From Spirochaetaceae bacterium (GTDB lineage Bacteria > Spirochaetota > Spirochaetia > SZUA-6 > DRHE01): a DNA stretch of 36,821 bases. The notes under the pieces were generated by a model. The model was not told where the DNA came from. It saw only the letters and a program-made list of their open reading frames with translations, and searched no databases. The first letter of the stretch is position 1; the number at the start of each line of letters is the position of its first letter. A program made the position numbers and the translations under genes. The DNA is taken from NCBI GenBank assembly GCA_020353535.1, contig CP070696.1, positions 1,120,551 through 1,157,371 of the forward strand. Reading direction: 5' to 3'. This document shows, piece by piece, positions 30,051 to 36,821 of this stretch.

Positions 30051-31166
30051 ATGGACAAACCGCTGCGCATCTACGTGGCCGCGACCCGCCAGAACGACGG
30101 CAAAACCACCACCGCCCTCGGACTTCTGGAGGCGATCAGCGAGCATTACCCGGAAATAGGTTACATCAAACCGGTGGGCCAGCAGGTCAAGTTGATCGGC
30201 AAGCACGAGATCGACAAAGACGCGACCCTGATGAAGGATGTGTTTCACATCGGCAGTCCCCTCTACGATATGAGCCCCGTGGCCGTGCCCCGCGGCTTCA
30301 CCGAGGAGTACATAACCCGCGGAGACGTGCATCAGCTCAAGCAGAGGATCCGCCAGGCATACCGGCGGGAGAGCGCCGAGCAGCGTTTCATGGTGATCGA
30401 GGGCACGGGCCACGCCGGAGTGGGCTCGGTCATCGATCTGTGCAACGCCGCGGTGGCCAAGATGCTCGATACGCCTGTTCTCATCGTCACCTGCGGCGGA
30501 ATCGGCCGCCCAATCGACGAGGTCATGCTCAACAAGGCTGTGTTCGACAACTACGGCGTCAAAGTCCTCGGTGTGATCGTCAACAAGGTGATTCCGGAAA
30601 AATACGAAAAGATCAACAAGCTGGTGCGTATCGGATTCAAGAACAAGGGAATCGAAACCTTCGGAGTGGTCCCCTTTTACCCTCTGTTGTCCAGTCCTAC
30701 CCTCCGCCAGCTGCTGGAGGATATCCGGGGAGAGCTGCTCAGCGGCGACGATTCCAACCTCGACGTGATCGTCAGCAAAATTCTGGTCGGTGCCATGGCT
30801 CCCCATGAGGCCTTCGACTACTTCAAGGGGGATGTGCTACTGATCACACCGGGAAACCGGGAAGACCTGATTCTGGCCGCGGTTTCCTGCAACGTGCCCG
30901 GTGTACGGGAAGATTACAACGTCCGCGGCATGATCCTGACCTGCGGGATCTGGCCCAACGGCACGGTGCTCAAGATTCTCAAGCAGGCCCGGGTTCCCGT
31001 GTTCCTCGTTCAGGACGACACCTTCACCACGGCCCAGAAAATCAACAACCTGATCATCAAGATTCGTCCCCAGGACAAGGAGAAAATCGCTACTGTCAAA
31101 CAGATGATCAAGGAGTACGTGGACGTGGACGGCCTGATGGAACGTCTGCCCGAAAACCGGACATAA
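30051..31166 (+). CDS. BioD-like P-loop ATPase with C-terminal DRTGG domain (phosphotransacetylase N-terminal-like)
   Basis: The 371-residue protein starts with I-Y-V-A-A-T-R-Q-N-D-G-K-T-T-T-A, a deviant P-loop (Lys18) as in dethiobiotin synthetase/cobyrinate synthase relatives. It also has M-V-I-E-G-T-G-H-A-G-V-G-S-V. A DRTGG-type domain follows from about residue 240 (L-V-G-A-M-A-P-H-E-A-F-D-Y-F, then V-L-L-I-T-P-G-N-R-E-D). The same pair of domains forms the regulatory N-terminus of long phosphate acetyltransferases, but the catalytic transacetylase domain is absent here. A nucleotide-sensing regulatory role is plausible. GAGG sits close to the ATG. It is divergent from the DUF3786 gene. 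Confidence 0.85.
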   Translation: MDKPLRIYVAATRQNDGKTTTALGLLEAISEHYPEIGYIKPVGQQVKLIGKHEIDKDATLMKDVFHIGSPLYDMSPVAVPRGFTEEYITRGDVHQLKQRIRQAYRRESAEQRFMVIEGTGHAGVGSVIDLCNAAVAKMLDTPVLIVTCGGIGRPIDEVMLNKAVFDNYGVKVLGVIVNKVIPEKYEKINKLVRIGFKNKGIETFGVVPFYPLLSSPTLRQLLEDIRGELLSGDDSNLDVIVSKILVGAMAPHEAFDYFKGDVLLITPGNREDLILAAVSCNVPGVREDYNVRGMILTCGIWPNGTVLKILKQARVPVFLVQDDTFTTAQKINNLIIKIRPQDKEKIATVKQMIKEYVDVDGLMERLPENRT

Positions 31167-31181
31167 TGCCGGTAACAGAAC

Positions 31182-31239
31182 GGTAGTATCCGCCGCCAAC
31201 CGGTGACTGAAATCTTTCGGTCACAGCGGCGAGGCTACC
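31182..31239. terminator. Extended nested hairpin between convergent genes
   Basis: Three nested stems can form: GGTAG/CTACC (31182-31186 with 31235-31239), CGCCGC/GCGGCG (31191-31196 with 31226-31231), and GTGAC/GTCAC (31203-31207 with 31220-31224) continued by GAA/TTC around a 4-base loop. It fills the 81-base gap between a rightward and a leftward stop codon, where a bidirectional terminator is expected. There is no long T-run. Confidence 0.6.
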
Positions 31240-31247
31240 TTACCTTC

Positions 31248-31559
31248 CTACAGTTTCAGCATCTCCTCGACCAGCTGGGTCCACTCCGTCTCAAGGGTTA
31301 TCTCGGGGCGCTTGCGGCCGGCTCGGGAGTACCAATAATCGGCGTTCCACAGTACCCCCTCCTGCCGATGCAGATAGGCGTGCACCGCACTGCCCTGCAC
31401 CGTGGGGATTTCCTGGGCAATGGAATGAGCCCGGTCCCAGTCTCCCTTCCTGTCCCACCAGAGGGATCGCAGAACTTCAGAAAATCCCGCCGGAGGTGTA
31501 TCCTGATCTACTGTTTTCAAAAACTCCTTAACATTCATTGGCTTTTTCGACTTACGCAT
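31248..31559 (-). CDS. Conserved hypothetical protein
   Basis: The 103-residue soluble protein has V-K-E-F-L, L-W-W-D-R-K-G-D-W-D-R-A-H-S-I-A-Q, H-A-Y-L-H-R-Q-E-G and A-D-Y-W-Y-S-R-A-G-R. I recognise this as a widespread bacterial protein pattern (D-W-x-x-A-H, A-Y-L-H-R-x-E-G, Y-W-Y-x-R-A) without a known function. Its ATG overlaps the end of the rubredoxin-glutamate synthase gene by 8 bases, so it is translationally coupled to it. Confidence 0.75.
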   Translation of the reverse strand: MRKSKKPMNVKEFLKTVDQDTPPAGFSEVLRSLWWDRKGDWDRAHSIAQEIPTVQGSAVHAYLHRQEGVLWNADYWYSRAGRKRPEITLETEWTQLVEEMLKL

Positions 31560-33033
31560 GTTCGATGGTGGTATGTCCGGAAATCTCCGAATTGGTCGTA
31601 CAAAGGTCAGCGACGCTCAGCTCGTGGACATCCCCGTGGCCTGTGAGCCGGCAGAACTCCTCCAGCTCTTCATTACTCACCCTCAAGAAATTCTCCACCC
31701 GCATGGCCGAAGTGTCGATGTTCAGGCGGGATCGGAGCTCGGGATTCTGAGTCGTGCAACCCACCGGGCACTGACCCGTATTGCAGACCCGGTACTGCTG
31801 GCAGCAGCAGGCCATTAGCGCGGCCGTGCCGATAGCCACGGCATCCGCTCCCATGGCCAAAGCTTTTATGAAATCCGAAGAGATCCGCAAACCCCCGGTG
31901 ATAACCAGGGACACCGCCTTTGCGCCATTGGAATCGAGGAACTTCCGTGCCCGATGCAGGGCGAAGATCGTCGGCACCGAGGTTGAATCCTTCACGAACT
32001 TGGGCGCCGCCCCGGTTGCTCCGGGTCTTCCGTCGACGGTAATGAAATCCGGTTCGGCGTGCAGGGCGAACTCAAGGTCCTTCTCGATATGTCCGGCGGC
32101 TATCTTGATGCCGATCGGCCGGCCGCCGCTGCGCTCTCTAAGCTCAGCGACAAGCTGGCGTAGATCATTGCGGTTTTCGATTTCCGGAAAACGGGAAGGA
32201 CTGATGATATCCTCACCGGGCGGAAATCCGCGTACCCCGGCAATCTCCTCCGTCACCTTAGCCCCTGGCAGATGTCCGCCCATACCAGGTTTTACCGATT
32301 GGCCGAACTTGATCTCGATTGCATCGGCGTTACGCAGATTCTCCTCCGTGACGCTGTACTTGTTGGGTACGTACTCGAAGATGTATCTGTAGGCGGCTTC
32401 CTTCGTTTCTTTGAGTATGCCCCCCTCTCCGGAGCACATGGCGGTCTTCACCGCCGCACTCCCCCGCGCCAAGGCGATCTTCACCTCCCGGGAGAGCGCC
32501 CCGAAGGACATATGAGTGATGTATACAGGTGCTTCAATGGTCAGGGGCTGGCGAGCACCCGGACCCAGAGTCGTCTGCAGCTTGACAGGGGCATCCTTGT
32601 CCAGGGGGAAGCGGGCCAGCTGCGCTCCCTTTACCAGGATATCGTCCCAGGAGACCACGGGTTTGCGTGTTCGCATCGGCTCGATCACCGACTGCCCGCT
32701 CTCGGCCATGATGTGGATGTACTGCATGTTGTGTTCAAGCTCATCGGCGAAACGACGCCATTCTCCTAGATAGCCCTCACCTGGGGAAGCCGCAGCTACC
32801 TCCATTCCGGCACTTGCACCTCCCGTTAGCCCAGAGGCGGGTGATGCGGCCACTGCGGCTGCCCCGCCGGGCGCTCCTCCCGCATCAGCGCTGCCCCCCT
32901 GAATCTGGTGATATCCGGTCTTGCCGGTTCCACAGACCGGGCACCCCCAGTCCTGGGGGAGTTCCTCCCAGCGCTGCTGCTGCTTGTCCTCGTCGTGGAT
33001 ATAACCGCAGACGTCACAGGCGTGTTGAGCCAT
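31552..33033 (-). CDS. Rubredoxin-glutamate synthase-like FMN/iron-sulfur fusion protein
   Basis: The protein has an N-terminal rubredoxin (C-D-V-C-G-Y-I-H-D at 6-14 and W-G-C-P-V-C-G at 29-35), an alanine/glycine linker to about residue 85, then the FMN-binding glutamate synthase barrel. The barrel includes the S-F-G-A-L-S segment, G-M-G-G-H-L-P-G-A-K, and V-D-G-R-P-G-A-T-G-A-A-P. The cluster motif C-C-C-Q-Q-Y-R-V-C-N-T-G-Q-C-P-V-G-C is near residue 425. It lacks the glutamine amidotransferase domain of classical GltB. The rubredoxin probably passes electrons to FMN. Such fusions are found in anaerobes; glutamate synthase activity is not certain. I chose the ATG at 33033, 5 bases after GAGGAGG, over the adjacent ATG at 33036. 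Confidence 0.9.
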   Translation of the reverse strand: MAQHACDVCGYIHDEDKQQQRWEELPQDWGCPVCGTGKTGYHQIQGGSADAGGAPGGAAAVAASPASGLTGGASAGMEVAAASPGEGYLGEWRRFADELEHNMQYIHIMAESGQSVIEPMRTRKPVVSWDDILVKGAQLARFPLDKDAPVKLQTTLGPGARQPLTIEAPVYITHMSFGALSREVKIALARGSAAVKTAMCSGEGGILKETKEAAYRYIFEYVPNKYSVTEENLRNADAIEIKFGQSVKPGMGGHLPGAKVTEEIAGVRGFPPGEDIISPSRFPEIENRNDLRQLVAELRERSGGRPIGIKIAAGHIEKDLEFALHAEPDFITVDGRPGATGAAPKFVKDSTSVPTIFALHRARKFLDSNGAKAVSLVITGGLRISSDFIKALAMGADAVAIGTAALMACCCQQYRVCNTGQCPVGCTTQNPELRSRLNIDTSAMRVENFLRVSNEELEEFCRLTGHGDVHELSVADLCTTNSEISGHTTIEHA

Positions 33034-33083
33034 CATTTCCTCCTCGGAGCCTACGCAATACGGATCATCGTCGTCTCCGCTCC

Positions 33084-33111
33084 ATTATAGGAATCTGCCG
33101 ATTGTTGTAAA
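33084..33111 (-). promoter_or_regulatory. Promoter of the rubredoxin-glutamate synthase gene
   Basis: TTTACA (33111-33106) and a perfect TATAAT (33089-33084) are 16 bases apart on the minus strand, about 50 bases before the ATG. It overlaps the putative promoter of the divergent acyltransferase pseudogene. Confidence 0.6.
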
Positions 33112-33131
33112 CAGGATTGCCATGCTATAAA
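33102..33131 (+). promoter_or_regulatory. Possible promoter of the acyltransferase pseudogene
   Basis: TTGTTG (33102-33107) and TATAAA (33126-33131) are 18 bases apart. The -10 box ends 8 bases before the ATG at 33140, and there is no SD. Confidence 0.4.
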
Positions 33132-33139
33132 CTCACGCC

Positions 33140-33985
33140 ATGCTTCGCAAACAACGGGTCAAAGCCAGAGGGGGCCTAAAGTTCATCGAACCTCGCTTCG
33201 TCCTTTGGGTGTACACGTTGATGCGCCTGATCTGTCCGACCTACCTGCGCTTCGTCGAAGGAATTTCCAGGATCGGCGGCATTGCGGTAATGAACCGCAG
33301 AAATGACACGGAAAGCATGCGCACAATCCGTCGCCAACTGAGTGATGGACCTTTTCCGGTAGCCCTGGCACCGGAGGGGCAGGTCAGCTACCATAACCAC
33401 CTGCTGGGTCCGATCGAAGGCGGTACGGCCCGCCTGGCCGTGTGGTGCCTGGAGGACCTGGAGCACCAGGGACGGAATGAAGAGATACTCATCGTTCCGG
33501 TTGCCTGCCACTAACTCTATCGCCATGAGCCGGAGAAGTTGTACGATCAGGTGGTTCAGCGGATCGAGCGGATCTGCCGCGCCGCCCTGCGGGTGCCTGA
33601 GAGCTTCATGGGGATCCAGCTGGATCGGGATCTGTTGTCCCGCGTGTTCACCGTAAGACAGCGGGGTTGGGACTATCTGTTCCGATCCGATTTCCCCGGG
33701 AATGGCAGCATTTCTCCACTGGGTCGCATAATCATGGATCGCATCGCCGATGAGGTATACCTCCACCTGCGGCACAACGAGCTTGTTGACATGCTGGAGT
33801 ATGTCCAGCCGGAGTACATCATTCAAAATTCCTCGCTGAATCGCCTGATCGAATACGCCCTCAACCTGGCTGATCTGGTGAACCGTCTGATGGGCGGGGA
33901 TATCGGTTTTCGCTGCAGCCCGCCCGGCAAGACCGTCCACATTAGAATCGGCGAACCGATCAAGGTGAGGGAACTGTTTTCCTGA
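33140..33985 (+). pseudogene. PlsC-like 1-acylglycerol-3-phosphate acyltransferase, disrupted
   Basis: The frame from 33140 is broken by a TAA at 33512-33514 and then continues in the same frame to 33985, so the two halves are one gene with a nonsense codon. The recognisable motif is A-P-E-G-Q-V-S-Y, then G-G-T-A-R-L-A-V-W, the second PlsC block that binds glycerol-3-phosphate. The first block, N-H-x-x-x-x-D with the catalytic His and Asp, should lie before it. Instead the text runs from Y-L-R-F-V-E-G straight to I-S-R-I-G-G-I-A-V-M-N-R-R, as if some 60 residues had been deleted in frame. Two lesions argue for true decay over a sequencing error. The second half would need a start near 33539 and lacks both catalytic blocks. 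Confidence 0.72.
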
Positions 33986-34154
33986 TGCCGGGCAGACGGC
34001 GGGAACGGGCCGAGGGTCTTATGAAGGTGGTGGTCTCACGGCTGGAGCTCTTGTCCAGAGAACTGTAGCAGAGAAGACAGAAGCGATTCGATCCAGCAGC
34101 CATTTGAGGGCACAGATGAAACCGCCCTCCCAAGCCGTTAAAATTATTGGCAAC

Positions 34155-34757
34155 TCAACGGGAGTAGAACTCCACAACCTGACCGATATCGCACTCCACC
34201 GGGATTTCCTCGCGCTTGGGGAATCCGACCAGCCGGGCTTTGAGCTCGTCTTTGGAAACCTCCAGGTACACCGGAGGAACCGCCTGGCTGAGGGCATCCC
34301 GAAAGCATGCCAGCTTGCGGCTTTGCTCCTTGACTTGAAGGGTATCCCCCGGCTTCAGTTGATAGCCGGGGCTCTTGACCTTGATCCCGTTGACCTGGAA
34401 ATGTTCGTGGCTGACGTACTGTCTGGCGGCGTAGATGGTTCTGGCCATTCCGGAGCGTAGGACGCAGGCATCGAGCCGGGTCTCCAACATGCGTATCAGG
34501 AGTTCTCCGGTGTTTCCGTGTTTGCTCATGGCTTTCTTGAAATAGCCGCGCAGCTGTTTCTCCGGGATGTTGTACTGGTAGCGCAGGCGCTGCTTTTCCA
34601 ATAGCTGCCGGCCGTAATCGGACATCTGCCGGCGTCTGGAACGGAAACGAGGCTCCCCGGGACCACCCCGCTTTCGCTCCATTATCCTGGCCGCTTTGGG
34701 GGTCAGAGCGATCCCGACGCGGCGGGCAAGCCTGACCTTCGGCCCTGTATAGTTCAT
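34155..34757 (-). CDS. rpsD: 30S ribosomal protein S4
   Basis: The 200-residue protein has the S4 pattern: N-Y-T-G-P-K-V-R-L-A-R-R-V-G at the N-terminus, S-D-Y-G-R-Q-L-L-E-K-Q-R-L-R-Y-Q-Y, and the S4 RNA-binding motif R-L-D-A-C-V, R-x-x-x-A-R-Q-Y-V-S-H-E-H-F-Q-V-N-G. It lacks the N-terminal zinc-type cysteines. S4 binds 16S rRNA early in assembly. I chose the ATG at 34757 with GAGGAG 9 bases upstream; the frame extends to 34784. It stands alone, away from the alpha ribosomal operon, as in several bacterial groups. Confidence 0.96.
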   Translation of the reverse strand: MNYTGPKVRLARRVGIALTPKAARIMERKRGGPGEPRFRSRRRQMSDYGRQLLEKQRLRYQYNIPEKQLRGYFKKAMSKHGNTGELLIRMLETRLDACVLRSGMARTIYAARQYVSHEHFQVNGIKVKSPGYQLKPGDTLQVKEQSRKLACFRDALSQAVPPVYLEVSKDELKARLVGFPKREEIPVECDIGQVVEFYSR

Positions 34758-34829
34758 AGAGATAGTCTCCTCATTCTCCTGCAAGATGTAGGGATTAAAA
34801 ATACTAACTTGGAAGGCGATTCGTCCACC

Positions 34830-35861
34830 CTACCCCGCTTCGCTGGAACGGGCCCAGCGATTGATCCCCGACTCAGTGGCGTATTTGTCGATTTCCTCTA
34901 GCTCCTCTGCGGCGAACTCGAGGCTATTCAGGGCGGCGATGTTCTCCTCGATCTGCTCGGGCCGGGAGGCTCCGATCAGCACGGTGGTGACGCGGGAATC
35001 CCGGAGGCACCAGGCCAGGGCCATCTGGGCCAGACTCTGCCCCCGTTTGCCCGCTATCCCGTCCAAAGAGCGAATCTTGTTGAGGTTCTCTTCACTCAGA
35101 TATTCCTTGGGAAGAAACCGGCTCGCCCGGGCTGCCCGGGAATCTTCGGGAATCCCGTTCAGGTACTTGTCGGTGAGCAGGCCCTGCGCCAAGGGGGAGA
35201 ATACGATACAACCGATCCCCTCCCTTTCCAGTACATCGAGCAGATCTGGCTCGATCCAGCGGTTGAGCAACGAGTAGGAGGGCTGATGGATCAGGCAGGG
35301 AACGCCCATCTGCTGCAGGATTCGTGAGGCCTCTTTTGTTTTCTTGGCCGAGTAGGAGGAGATGCCGGCATAGAGTGCTTTGCCCTGCTGCACCGCCGTG
35401 GCCACCGCACCGAGGGTCTCTTCCAGCGGCGTATCCGGGTCGAAGCGGTGAGAGTAGAAGATGTCTACGTACTCGAGACCCATGCGCTTGAGGCTCTGGT
35501 CCAGACTGGCCAGCAGGTACTTGCGGGAACCCCACTCCCCGTACGGCCCGGGCCACATGTCGTAGCCCGCCTTGGTGGAGATGACCAGCTCGTCCCTGTA
35601 GGCGGAAAGATTTTCGTTGAGGATTCTCCCGAAGTTTCTCTCCGCCGAACCGGGGGGTGGCCCGTAGTTGTTGGCCAGATCGAAGTGGGTAATCCCCAGA
35701 TCGAAGGCCCGGAAAATCATACGGCGGGCGTTGTCTGTAACCGCGGTACCGCCGAAGTTGTTCCACAGTCCCAGGGCGATCGCCGGCAGCTTGAGTCCGC
35801 TTCTGCCGCAGCGGTTGTATCTCATAGCGTCGTAGCGTTTTTCATCCGGTGTGTAGCTCAT
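34830..35861 (-). CDS. Aldo/keto reductase, YghZ/Tas-like
   Basis: This 343-residue protein resembles E. coli YghZ (L-glyceraldehyde 3-phosphate reductase). The tetrad is Asp61 and Tyr66 (F-D-L-A-N-N-Y-G), Lys97 (S-T-K-A-G) and His138 (Y-S-H-R-F-D). It also has P-P-P-G-S-A-E, the AKR C-terminal I-G-A-S-R-P-E-Q-I and the W-C-L-R-D segment. It reduces aldehydes or ketones with NADPH. I chose the ATG at 35861, close behind GGAGGG at 35868-35873. The frame continues to 36008, but that stretch is not aldo/keto reductase-like. It is separate from rpsD. Confidence 0.92.
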   Translation of the reverse strand: MSYTPDEKRYDAMRYNRCGRSGLKLPAIALGLWNNFGGTAVTDNARRMIFRAFDLGITHFDLANNYGPPPGSAERNFGRILNENLSAYRDELVISTKAGYDMWPGPYGEWGSRKYLLASLDQSLKRMGLEYVDIFYSHRFDPDTPLEETLGAVATAVQQGKALYAGISSYSAKKTKEASRILQQMGVPCLIHQPSYSLLNRWIEPDLLDVLEREGIGCIVFSPLAQGLLTDKYLNGIPEDSRAARASRFLPKEYLSEENLNKIRSLDGIAGKRGQSLAQMALAWCLRDSRVTTVLIGASRPEQIEENIAALNSLEFAAEELEEIDKYATESGINRWARSSEAG

Positions 35862-36006
35862 CCCATCCCTCCGTTTTTCGCTTTTGTCAGTATTCAGGTT
35901 GTTCCAATAATAATACTTCTCCGTAGCTGTTTGTAGCGGCTTAGATGAAACCGTAGCCGTAAAAAAAGCTTTCTTTCCGGCTTCCCCTGTGGCAAACTGA
36001 ACACCC

Positions 36007-36821
36007 ATGCTTGAATACGATCCGACCTCCTATATGAAAAAAATGTATCTCAGCGATCCCCTGCAGGATCCGTTGGTGCGCCGAGTGGTTCGGACAATCG
36101 GGCTTGCCCGAGGAAGCCGCGGCCTGGATGCAGGCTGCGGCGTAGGATTGCAGATCCCGCCTCTGGCTGAAGCGGTGGGAACAGGTGGACATGTCACGGG
36201 TTTGGATATCCGCCCGGAGTTTCTCACAGAGGCGAAAAAGAACCTGACCAGGTGGGGACTCGGGGAGCGGGTGAGCTTGGTTGAGGGAGACATCTATAAT
36301 CTGCCCTTCGCAGACCGGGAGTTCGACTGGATCTGGAGCGCCAGTTGCGCCTGTTACTCGATGAATCGTCCGCTTGAATTGCTGCAGGGATTCAACCGCA
36401 TCCTAAAACCAGGGGGGCTGCTCCTGATCCTGATCTGGTCGGGCCAGCAGCTTCTTCCGGGCTATCCCCGCCTGGAGGCGATCCTCAATGCCACCACTGC
36501 GGGAATCGCTCCCTTCAGGAAACAGGATCGCCCCGAACACCATTTCCTGCGCCTCGCCGGCTGGATGACAAAGGCCGGTTATGTCAATGCCAGTGCAGAG
36601 CCCTTTACAGAAGGTGTGCACACTCCGTTTGAGGAGTCGATCCGCCGGGCTCTGCTCACCCTGATTCAGATGCGCTGGCTGGAGGCGGAGAGCGAACTGG
36701 GCCGGGCGGATCGCCGGCTGTATCAACGCATCACCGATCCATCATCACCCGAGTTCATCCTGGACCGCCCGGACTACTACGGTTTCTACACATACACTCT
36801 GTTTCGAGCGAGCGCCCCCGA
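36007..36821 (+). CDS. SAM-dependent class I methyltransferase (3' end beyond the window)
   Basis: From the ATG at 36007 the frame stays open to the last base, giving 271 codons without a stop, so the C-terminus is outside. The product has R-G-L-D-A-G-C-G-V-G-L-Q (SAM-binding motif I, residues 39-49), V-T-G-L-D-I-R-P-E-F, G-D-I-Y-N-L-P-F-A-D, and R-I-L-K-P-G-G-L-L-L-I at motif III. This is the UbiE/Methyltransf_11-type fold. The substrate is not predictable. No SD is visible before the ATG; in-frame ATGs at 36034 and 36043 are alternatives. It is divergent from the aldo/keto reductase. Confidence 0.88.
   Translation, partial: MLEYDPTSYMKKMYLSDPLQDPLVRRVVRTIGLARGSRGLDAGCGVGLQIPPLAEAVGTGGHVTGLDIRPEFLTEAKKNLTRWGLGERVSLVEGDIYNLPFADREFDWIWSASCACYSMNRPLELLQGFNRILKPGGLLLILIWSGQQLLPGYPRLEAILNATTAGIAPFRKQDRPEHHFLRLAGWMTKAGYVNASAEPFTEGVHTPFEESIRRALLTLIQMRWLEAESELGRADRRLYQRITDPSSPEFILDRPDYYGFYTYTLFRASAP

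Noticed and set aside
33512..33514. Recoded stop codon in the acyltransferase gene
   Set aside because: The codon is TAA, which is not used for selenocysteine or pyrrolysine, and the gene also lacks its catalytic block, so decay is simpler.

Overview
The window comes from a bacterial chromosome of moderately high GC with tightly packed operons, good Shine-Dalgarno (SD) sequences and many oxygen-sensitive enzymes. These include a rubredoxin-fused glutamate-synthase-like flavoprotein, a PreA-type flavo-iron-sulfur protein, a radical SAM protein and an MttB-family methyltransferase. That points to an anaerobe. A free-standing rpsD and the mix of genes would suit a free-living spirochaete or a similar anaerobe, but this is a low-confidence guess, because no diagnostic marker apart from S4 is present. 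I found no tRNA, rRNA, CRISPR array, insertion sequence or prophage.

Layout. 1-9086: a thiamine-diphosphate (TPP) centred carbon-catabolism locus. It holds the 3' end of an E2 acyltransferase gene (+), a small antitoxin/toxin pair, and a leftward operon of FGGY sugar kinase, E1 alpha, E1 beta and YjbQ. A GntR repressor, the two halves of a split transketolase in reversed order and a lactonase-like amidohydrolase are transcribed divergently. 9087-14000: a decayed antitoxin remnant, gatZ/kbaZ-like gene, a lipoprotein, a Gfo/Idh/MocA dehydrogenase and three small (mostly membrane) proteins. 14097-16733: a PreA-like enzyme, then two homologous VapBC modules arranged tail to tail with matching, apparently leaderless promoters. 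16767-24127: one leftward run of GNAT, livK-H-M-G-F, an MttB-family methyltransferase and nikR, which looks like a methylated-amine uptake and demethylation operon. 24197-27287: a hybrid histidine kinase and a 2-hydroxyacid dehydrogenase. 27269-31166: radical SAM protein, extended NDK-like protein and DUF3786 protein, divergent from a BioD-like/DRTGG ATPase across a repeat-bearing spacer. 31248-36821: a conserved small protein, the rubredoxin-glutamate synthase fusion, a doubly damaged acyltransferase pseudogene, rpsD, an aldo/keto reductase and a methyltransferase cut by the window edge.

How the parts may work together. In the first locus a sugar or ketose is probably released from a lactone, phosphorylated by the kinase and cleaved by the split transketolase, while the E1/E2 complex oxidises a 2-oxo acid or acetoin-like product. 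Both carbon-cleaving enzymes need TPP, and a YjbQ homologue (some members make thiamine phosphate) is translationally coupled to E1 beta. An AATAC-CT-GTATT palindrome in the gntR promoter is the likely operator. In the second locus the ABC importer would feed a quaternary amine to the MttB homologue, with a hairpin after livK limiting read-through into the permease genes. Three toxin-antitoxin modules plus one antitoxin remnant within 16 kb mark the left half as a toxin-antitoxin hotspot.
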